Made by a program: the position numbers and the translations under genes. Below, piece after piece: positions 1-5,141 of a DNA stretch of 6,126 nt. Each line of letters opens with the position of its first letter. Position 1 is the first letter of the stretch. A model generated the notes under the pieces. The model saw only the letters and a program-made list of their open reading frames with translations. It had not been told where the DNA came from and did no database searches. Where the stretch lies: NCBI GenBank assembly GCA_003142495.1, contig PLMM01000311.1, forward strand, positions 2,662 through 8,787, written 5' to 3'. Source of the stretch: Gemmatimonadota bacterium. Lineage in GTDB: Bacteria > Gemmatimonadota > Gemmatimonadetes > Gemmatimonadales > Gemmatimonadaceae.

Positions 1-1979
1 GTCCACAGATCGATCGTGTGGCCGCGCATCGTGCGCACGTACTTGAGACAATCCTGAATCAGTGTGAGCATGCCGAGTCCGAGGAGGTCGATTTTCACGA
101 GCCCCATCGCCTCGACGTCGTCCTTCTCCCACTGAATCACCGTGCGATTCTCCATCGACGCCGGCTCGATCGGCACGATCGTCGACAGCGGCTCGGCCGT
201 GAGCACGAAGCCGCCCACGTGAATCGAGCGATGGCGCGGGATGTTGTGCATCCCCTGCACGATGAGCGGGAGCGCCTTCACACGCGCGTCGTCGGGATCG
301 AGCCCCGCGCGACGGAGGAGCGTGCCCGGCTCGGTGGGGCGGATGGCCGTGTTCGGATTGCGACGCTCGGTGTGGTCGTCGCGACCGTGCTGATCGACCC
401 ACGCGGGGATCTCGCGATTCGTCGAGCGCGCGTTGCGCTCCTGCTCCTCGAGTGCGCGCGTGCGGTTCACGACCTCGGTTCCGCGCACGAGATGACTCCC
501 GATGCGCTCGGCGTTCGCCTCCTCGCTGTGACGGTCGACCGCTACTATGCCGTCTTGCGCGACATCGGCCTCCACCTGCATCGCCTCGGCCGTCGCGCGC
601 GCGGAGAAGCGATCGCTCATCGCGGCGAGCGTGTCCGCCTGCTCCACTGAAAAGCCGAGCACGCGACAGGCATCGCGCACGGCGGAGCGGCCGCGGTAGG
701 TGATCTGCTCGCACACCATCGCCGCGTGCTCGCGGCCGTAGCGCTCGTAGACGTACTGCAGCACCTGCTCGCGATCACGGTGCGCGAAGTCGATGTCGAT
801 GTCGGGCGCCTCGTGGCGATCGTCGCTCAGAAATCTTTCGAAGAGGAGATTGAGCTTGATCGGGTCGACGGCGGTGATGCCGATGCAAAAGCACACCGCG
901 GAGTTGGCGGCCGAGCCGCGCCCCTGACAGAGCACGCCGGCGCGATTGGCGAAGCGCACTATATCCCACACGATCAAAAAGTAGCCGGCGAGGCCGAGTC
1001 GCTTGATGAGTGCGAGCTCGTGCGTGAGCTGCGCGCGCTGGCGTGCGTTGACGGTTCCCCAGCGCTCGGCCGAGCCCTGGGCGACGAGGCGCTCGAGATA
1101 TTCGTCGGCGCTGACGCCGGGCGGGAGCGGGAATGCGGGGAGCGTCGGATGCAGATCGTGCAAGCGGAATGCGCAGCGCTCGGCGATGGCGAGAGTTGCT
1201 TTCACACCATCAGGATGATGACTCCAGCGCTTCACCATCCGCGCGGGACTCTGCAGCCGCCACTCGGCGTTGGGGCGGAGGCGCGTGCCCATCTCGTCGA
1301 GCGTGCGCTGGTGGCGGAGCGAGGAGAGCACGTCGTGCACGATGCGGCCGGAGCTGCGCGCGTAGTGGACGTTGTTGGTGACGACCCACGGCACGTTCAG
1401 CGTGCGCGCGATCTCGATGAGTGGCGCGAGGAGCGCGCGCTCTTCTTCCAAGCCATGATCCCAGCACTCGATGGCGAGGCGACCATCGAAGATCTCGTGC
1501 AGACGCGCGGCGGCCTCGCGCGCGCCTGCGACATCGCCGGCGCGGAGTCGGCGAGGGACGAGCCCGCGCGGGCAACCAGTCAACGCGAACAAACCCTTCG
1601 CGTGCGCGGCGACGGTGCTTAGCGGGAGGGATGGGCGCCCACGCGGGCAGTCCATGCGCGCGCGCGTGATCATTGTCGAGAGATTGCCGTAGCCCGCGCG
1701 ATCCTCGGCGAGGAGCACGAGATGGTGCGGCACGCCGCCCTCGCCCTCGACGGTGATCTCGGCGCCTACGATGCACTCGAGCGCATCGCCCTCGCCCGCC
1801 TGTGCGAAGGCGACGATGCCGCCCAGCTCATCGTGATCGGTGATCGCGAGCGCGTGGTAGCCGAGCTCCACGGCGCGATCGACGAGCTCCGCGGGATGCG
1901 ACGCGCCGTCGAGGAGGGAGAACGCGGAGTGGCAGTGGAGCTCGACGTATGGAGCTCGCGCGCGAACGGCCTCAGTCAT
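1..1979 (-). CDS. dnaE2: Error-prone DNA polymerase DnaE2 (C-terminal part outside window)
   Basis: This is a C-family polymerase that extends over damaged templates together with ImuA and ImuB. The 659 residues present are open to the left edge; the family is usually a little over 1,000 residues, so roughly the last third is missing. An N-terminal PHP domain carries ELHCHS (13-18) and TDHD (47-50), followed by TGCPRG (134-139) and TNNVHYA (201-207). The polymerase core has GRGSAANSAVC (353-363) and the palm motif PDIDIDF (392-398), whose Asp393 and Asp395 match the first two catalytic aspartates of Pol III alpha. ITYRGRSAVRD (426-436), HVGGFV (587-592) and VIQWEKDD (614-621) follow. VIQWEKDD and HVGG are typical of DnaE2 rather than DnaE1. 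The ATG is preceded by AGGGA 4 nt upstream and overlaps the imuB stop by 8 nt, suggesting translational coupling. About 80 residues (roughly 470-550), rich in Arg, Glu and Asn, appear to be an insertion compared with the DnaE2 proteins I recall. Identification is secure; the role of the insertion is unknown. Confidence 0.96.
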   Translation of the reverse strand, partial: MTEAVRARAPYVELHCHSAFSLLDGASHPAELVDRAVELGYHALAITDHDELGGIVAFAQAGEGDALECIVGAEITVEGEGGVPHHLVLLAEDRAGYGNLSTMITRARMDCPRGRPSLPLSTVAAHAKGLFALTGCPRGLVPRRLRAGDVAGAREAAARLHEIFDGRLAIECWDHGLEEERALLAPLIEIARTLNVPWVVTNNVHYARSSGRIVHDVLSSLRHQRTLDEMGTRLRPNAEWRLQSPARMVKRWSHHPDGVKATLAIAERCAFRLHDLHPTLPAFPLPPGVSADEYLERLVAQGSAERWGTVNARQRAQLTHELALIKRLGLAGYFLIVWDIVRFANRAGVLCQGRGSAANSAVCFCIGITAVDPIKLNLLFERFLSDDRHEAPDIDIDFAHRDREQVLQYVYERYGREHAAMVCEQITYRGRSAVRDACRVLGFSVEQADTLAAMSDRFSARATAEAMQVEADVAQDGIVAVDRHSEEANAERIGSHLVRGTEVVNRTRALEEQERNARSTNREIPAWVDQHGRDDHTERRNPNTAIRPTEPGTLLRRAGLDPDDARVKALPLIVQGMHNIPRHRSIHVGGFVLTAEPLSTIVPIEPASMENRTVIQWEKDDVEAMGLVKIDLLGLGMLTLIQDCLKYVRTMRGHTIDLW

Positions 1980-3630
1980 ACCATCCCTGCACGAACCAGC
2001 GCTCGCGCTCGCGGAAAGCGAGGAGCTCGCCGCTGTCGGATTCGCAGCGCCAGTAGTCGCGCGCGTAGCCGTCCTTCCACCAGTCGCCGGAGAGTCGCTC
2101 GGGGCCCGCGGCGCGTCCGATCGCGACGCGCCGCTCGCGCCACCAGAGCGCGCACGGACGATCGCCGTCCCACTCGACGTCGACGGTCTCCGGAGTTTCG
2201 AGCAGGCGAAGCGCGGGCGCGCGCGGCGGCTCGGTGGCCTTCTCGATGCTCACCGCTTTATCACTCTCGCACCACGCGCCATTGCGCTCGATGCGATGCT
2301 CGTCCCGCAGCGCGGGGCGCACCACAGCTTGCGCGCCGAGCTCCGCACGCAGGCGCGCGAAGGCTGCGTCGGCGGCAGCGGGGTCGTGCCAGCCGAGCGC
2401 GAGGAGATCGCCCTGCTCGCTCAATGCGGGCGCCGTAGATGTGATCGCAACCGCGAGTCCGCACACGGGCGCGGTGAGTGTCCACGTGTCGAGCAAGGCG
2501 CGGCAGTGTTCGACCAACGGCGCCGCACGCGCGACGGGACGCGGGAGCTGCACCTGGCGCGTGACCGTGTGCGCCGCGGCGCCGGACGGGAGCGCGCTGC
2601 GGCGATCGTCGAGGGTGAGCGTGATCGCGATCGTCGCCGCGGCGCGTCCCTCGGATGCGAGCGCCGAGGCGAGGCGATCGATGACGGGGCGGAGGAGAAA
2701 GAGCACTGGCTCCATCGTCGTCGTCGGCGACGAGAGCTCCACCTCGGCCGCGTGTCGCGCGGAGACCGATGCGAGCACGGGGCGGCGCACATCTTCGCCG
2801 CGCGCGAGCCGCCACGCGGAGAGTCCGGTCGCGCCCCAGCGCCGCTCGACGTCTTCGCTCTCGAGCGCGGCGAAGGCGCCCGCGGATCCGATGCCGAGTG
2901 CGGCGAGCGTTGCGCGGAGCTCGCCTTCCATCGGGATGAGCGCGAGCGGGGCGGGCGCGAGATACGCAGCGTCGCCGCCGGCGGGGACGATGAACGATGC
3001 TTCGACGCTCGTGCGGCGGCCGGGCGCGGCCCACGTCGCCGCGCGCGCAACGACGCACGAGCTCGCGATCGCGACGCGCGCGCGCGGATGCCACGCGCCG
3101 GCGATCTCCGCGAGCGCGCGCACGAGCATCCGCTCGCCGCCTTGAGCCTCGAGTCCGTGCGCGCCGATCCACCAGAGTCCCGGCTCGTGCGCGGCCGGCG
3201 TCACCTGCGGACTCGCTACGAGGAAGTACGCCGAGAGCTCGGCGATCGCGCTCGCGATGGACGTGTCGCTCCAGTCGAGGATCTCGAGTGCGGCGCAGCG
3301 TGCACGCGACTCGAGCGCCGTCATCCCGCTGCGCACGCCCGCGCGCGCGGCGGCGCCGGAGACTGTGCGCAGCTTGCCGTCGCTCAGCAGCGCGACAAGC
3401 GCGTCATCCCACGAAGGCGGAGCTGCGCTTACGGCGTGGAGCGGTGGGTGGGACGGAGTTTGTCGCGGCGGCTTTTGCGGTGACGGATTTTCCCGCTGCG
3501 GATTTGTCTGGGTAGGAGGTGATGGTGGGAGTTGATGGAGCGGGGACGTATGGGCGTTCCGGGTGCGCCACACCGCGGCGATCGGGAACCTCGGGATGCG
3601 CACACAGGCGACGCGCCACTGCTCTGCCAT
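1972..3630 (-). CDS. imuB: ImuB, catalytically inactive Y-family polymerase homologue
   Basis: ImuB is the hub of the mutasome: a Y-family-like protein that binds the beta clamp, ImuA and DnaE2 but does not polymerise. The 552 residues fit the family. The N-terminus ACVRIPRFPI (8-17) is the usual ImuB opening with the first catalytic Asp absent. The region where active Y-family enzymes carry their second acidic pair reads GLWWIGAHGL (151-160), with no acidic residue. VSGAAARAGVRSGM (90-103) is a conserved ImuB block. QGDLL (406-410) lies where ImuB proteins usually carry a clamp-binding motif. The C-terminal block runs from ALRLLETPE (473-481) to ERWFVQGWYD (543-552). Residues about 27-74 are a Pro/Gln/Ser-rich insertion with proline every fifth residue at 39, 44, 49, 54 and 59. 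This insertion is encoded where imuB overlaps the imuA tail by 227 nt. The start is supported by GAGGTG 4 nt upstream and by the immediately following conserved sequence. The stop overlaps the dnaE2 start. Confidence 0.93.
   Translation of the reverse strand: MAEQWRVACVRIPRFPIAAVWRTRNAHTSPLHQLPPSPPTQTNPQRENPSPQKPPRQTPSHPPLHAVSAAPPSWDDALVALLSDGKLRTVSGAAARAGVRSGMTALESRARCAALEILDWSDTSIASAIAELSAYFLVASPQVTPAAHEPGLWWIGAHGLEAQGGERMLVRALAEIAGAWHPRARVAIASSCVVARAATWAAPGRRTSVEASFIVPAGGDAAYLAPAPLALIPMEGELRATLAALGIGSAGAFAALESEDVERRWGATGLSAWRLARGEDVRRPVLASVSARHAAEVELSSPTTTMEPVLFLLRPVIDRLASALASEGRAAATIAITLTLDDRRSALPSGAAAHTVTRQVQLPRPVARAAPLVEHCRALLDTWTLTAPVCGLAVAITSTAPALSEQGDLLALGWHDPAAADAAFARLRAELGAQAVVRPALRDEHRIERNGAWCESDKAVSIEKATEPPRAPALRLLETPETVDVEWDGDRPCALWWRERRVAIGRAAGPERLSGDWWKDGYARDYWRCESDSGELLAFRERERWFVQGWYD
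1984..1988 (-). promoter_or_regulatory. Shine-Dalgarno for dnaE2 inside the end of imuB
   Basis: AGGGA on the minus strand lies 4 nt before the dnaE2 ATG at 1979, within the last codons of imuB. Together with the ATGACTGA start/stop overlap it supports translational coupling of DnaE2 to ImuB. Confidence 0.55.
2401..2415 (-). other. Candidate clamp-binding motif QGDLL in ImuB
   Basis: The codons give Gln-Gly-Asp-Leu-Leu (residues 406-410), just before the helix FARLRAELGAQAVV. ImuB proteins usually carry a QLxLF-like clamp motif at this place, as with the QLPLW motif of mycobacterial ImuB. Here the second Leu is Gly and the final Phe is Leu, so the motif is degenerate. Confidence 0.4.
3404..3630 (-). 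other. 227-nt same-strand overlap of imuA and imuB
   Basis: imuB begins inside codon 222 of imuA (TAT followed by G), in a shifted frame, and both frames stay open for 227 nt until the imuA stop. The imuB side starts with conserved ImuB sequence and then enters a Pro-rich insertion. The imuA side is the tail beyond the RecA-like core. Both products of the shared DNA look disordered. The overlap therefore probably arose by loss of an earlier imuA stop or by expansion of the shared DNA, rather than by selection on two folded domains. A sequencing error is less likely because neither frame is interrupted and the imuB start has a good ribosome-binding site. Confidence 0.85.
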
Positions 3631-4294
3631 AACTCACCTCAATCGTCCGGCGTTTACCACCCTTCTCCAGCGTGATCGTGGTCGTGCGTTCGGAGCGCTT
3701 GCCGCTCCCATTCGCCGCGCGCGCCGGATCGCGTGCGGCGAGTCGTATTCGAACCGAGCTTCCCGTTGCGTCGCCACCGTGCTCGCCGGTGACGACGAAT
3801 GCGGCGCCGACATCGCGCGCGAGTCGTGTGAGTCGCACCGCGAGCACGCGCGAGAGCTGCGGCGCGCCGTCCATAACCACGAGCGCGAAGGCGCCGGAGC
3901 GGAGAAGGAGATCGGCGCACCACGTCGCTCGTGCGCTCGTGGTTGGGCGGATGATCCAGAGCGGCGCGCGCTCGCTGCCAACGTGCGCCCAGTCGCGCGG
4001 CGCGAGCGTGCGCGTGGCGTCGATGTACGCGATCCATCGTCCACCGCTCGCGGCGGCGGTGGCGAGCGTGCGGAGCATCGACGTGCGCCCGCTGCCGCTT
4101 GCGCCGGTGATCTCGGTGAGCCGCCCGCGCGGAATGCCGTGTCCAACGAGGAGCGCGTCGAGCTCGGCGATTCCCGTGGGGAGCGGCGCGCGATCGGGGC
4201 GGGCGCTCTCCTGGATGGCGCCGAGCTGCAGCTTCAACTCCCGAACAGAAGCCGAAAGGTCAGGAGACGCGAGGACGCGCGCGGGGGCGGTCAT
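3404..4294 (-). CDS. imuA: ImuA, RecA-like mutasome protein
   Basis: This 296-residue RecA/SulA-like ATPase-fold protein sits directly before imuB and dnaE2, the standard position of ImuA, which is thought to bind ImuB and support mutagenic translesion synthesis. The entry segment LPTGIAELDALL (38-49) and GIPRGRLTEITG (53-64) resembles RecA-family proteins. The Walker A-like loop GASGSGRT (64-71) has Arg70 where canonical P-loops have Lys. A Walker B-like strand ends at Asp142 (ALVVMD, 137-142). The core appears to end near EVSYGRAVARRL (219-230). Residues 222-296 are encoded inside imuB in another frame and are low-complexity (Pro, Ser, Thr, Lys, Ala), with KSAAG/KSVTA/KAAAT spaced every five residues (264, 269, 274). 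The ATG is 7 nt after the stop of the upstream gene with no strong Shine-Dalgarno, so coupling to upstream translation is likely. Assignment rests on the fold motifs plus gene order. In some lineages the equivalent gene is called imuA2 or recA-like. Confidence 0.88.
   Translation of the reverse strand: MTAPARVLASPDLSASVRELKLQLGAIQESARPDRAPLPTGIAELDALLVGHGIPRGRLTEITGASGSGRTSMLRTLATAAASGGRWIAYIDATRTLAPRDWAHVGSERAPLWIIRPTTSARATWCADLLLRSGAFALVVMDGAPQLSRVLAVRLTRLARDVGAAFVVTGEHGGDATGSSVRIRLAARDPARAANGSGKRSERTTTITLEKGGKRRTIEVSYGRAVARRLCAHPEVPDRRGVAHPERPYVPAPSTPTITSYPDKSAAGKSVTAKAAATNSVPPTAPRRKRSSAFVG
3451..3510 (-). repeat. Degenerate 15-bp tandem repeat, about 4 units, in two coding frames
   Basis: On the coding strand, four adjacent 15-mers can be aligned: CAGACAAATCCGCAG, CGGGAAAATCCGTCA, CCGCAAAAGCCGCCG and CGACAAACTCCGTCC (from 3510 down to 3451). 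Six of 15 positions are invariant, including AA at positions 6-7 and CCG at positions 10-12. Units 2 and 4 match at 11 of 15. In the imuB frame this gives proline every five residues; in the imuA frame it gives lysine every five residues. The A-rich units stand out from the GC-rich surroundings. A possible fifth, weaker unit lies just upstream (3511-3525). Confidence 0.65.
3635..3640 (-). promoter_or_regulatory. Shine-Dalgarno for imuB inside imuA
   Basis: GAGGTG on the minus strand lies 4 nt before the imuB ATG at 3630, inside the imuA coding sequence. It decides the imuB start and indicates internal initiation rather than only coupling to the distant imuA stop, which lies 224 nt downstream of the imuB start codon. 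Confidence 0.7.
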
Positions 4295-4301
4295 CGTGTG
4301 A

Positions 4302-5141
4302 TCAGCGCTCGCTTACGAGGTCGTTCGCGTCGGCGAACGGGAGTGCATCGTTCGCGAAGGTGAAGGTGCCCTGCTCCTTGATCTCGTTCGCTGCGCGGAG
4401 GAAGGCGCCGAGTGCGGCGCGGCTGAGCGAGGATCCGACGCTGATGCGTTTGACGCCGAGCGCGGCGAGCTGGGAAACGGAGAAAGGAGCGCCCTTGATC
4501 CCCATGATGACGTTGACGGGTTTGCTCACGGATGAGCACACCGCGCGGATGTGATCGGCCTTGACGATGCCAGGCGCGTAGAGGACATCGGCGCCGGCGG
4601 CCTCGAAGGCCTGGAGGCGGCGGATGGTGTCGCCCAAGTCGGGCTTGTTGTGCAGAAAGTTTTCTGCGCGCGCGACGAACATGAACGGGAAGGGGAGCGC
4701 GTGCGCGGCTTCGGCGGCGGCGGCGACGCGCTCGGTGGCGTGCGCGATGTCGTAGATGGGCGAATTCGGATTGCCGGTGGCGTCCTCGATCGATGCGCCG
4801 ACGAGTCCTGTAGCGGCGGCGAGGCGGATGGTTTCCGCGGCGGCTTCGGGTGCGTCGCCGTAGCCGTTCTCGAGATCGGCGGCGACGGGGAGATCGGTTG
4901 CGTCGATGATCGCCTTCGCGTTGGCGAGCGCGTCGTCGCGCGTGACGGAGCCATCGCCGTCGCGGCGGCCGAGCACGAAGGCGAGGCCGGCGCTGGTGGT
5001 GGTGAGCGCTTCGAAACCGAGCTTGGTGAGGATGCGCGCGGTGCCCGCGTCCCATGGATTGGGGATGACGAATGCACCGGCGCGCGCGTGTAGCGCCTGG
5101 AATGCGTTTGCTTTGTCGGCTTGCGTTGCGCGCATGGTCAC
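4302..5141 (-). CDS. Isocitrate lyase/PEP mutase superfamily enzyme
   Basis: A 279-residue (beta/alpha)8-barrel enzyme of the PEP mutase/isocitrate lyase superfamily (COG2513 type), presumably cytosolic and acting on C-C or C-P bonds of an alpha-oxocarboxylate. Visible family motifs are NPWDAGTAR (28-36), TTTSAG (47-52), ADLENGYGDAP (88-98, with likely Mg2+ ligands Asp89/Glu91), SIEDATG (117-123), ARAENFL (157-163) and a late ISVGSSLSRAAL (233-244). The gating loop, LGRRDGDGSVTRDDAL (57-72), lacks the KKCGH catalytic signature of isocitrate and methylisocitrate lyases, so those activities are unlikely. An oxaloacetate decarboxylase-like or other PEP mutase-like reaction is possible; the substrate cannot be read from sequence. 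The start given is GTG at 5141, which overlaps the upstream stop as GTGA; ATG at 5135, two codons later, is about equally plausible. Its stop is 7 nt before imuA. It has no known role in translesion synthesis, so its place in this operon is unexplained. Confidence 0.87.
   Translation of the reverse strand: MTMRATQADKANAFQALHARAGAFVIPNPWDAGTARILTKLGFEALTTTSAGLAFVLGRRDGDGSVTRDDALANAKAIIDATDLPVAADLENGYGDAPEAAAETIRLAAATGLVGASIEDATGNPNSPIYDIAHATERVAAAAEAAHALPFPFMFVARAENFLHNKPDLGDTIRRLQAFEAAGADVLYAPGIVKADHIRAVCSSVSKPVNVIMGIKGAPFSVSQLAALGVKRISVGSSLSRAALGAFLRAANEIKEQGTFTFANDALPFADANDLVSER

Noticed and set aside
726..1622. 298-residue open frame on the plus strand antisense to dnaE2
   Set aside because: The minus strand here encodes conserved DnaE2 motifs including PDIDIDF. 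The plus-strand frame is a codon-bias shadow without family features.
2234..3172. 303-residue open frames on both strands overlapping imuB
   Set aside because: Both are low-complexity Arg/Ser/Ala translations of alternate frames of imuB, unlike the ImuB frame, which carries conserved blocks throughout.
2296..3483. 395-residue open frame on the plus strand antisense to imuB
   Set aside because: Its product is an Arg/Glu/Ala-rich composition with no recognisable motif. The minus-strand frame encodes a clear ImuB. High GC content makes long antisense frames common.
3404..3630. A frameshift error explaining the imuA/imuB overlap
   Set aside because: imuB keeps one frame from its SD-supported start through the conserved VSGAAARAGVRSGM block, and imuA keeps one frame from its start to its stop. 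No indel is needed to explain either protein.
3563..4363. Plus-strand open frame antisense to imuA
   Set aside because: It runs through the imuA coding region and across gene boundaries, has a biased Arg/Ala composition and shows no motif or ribosome-binding site of note.
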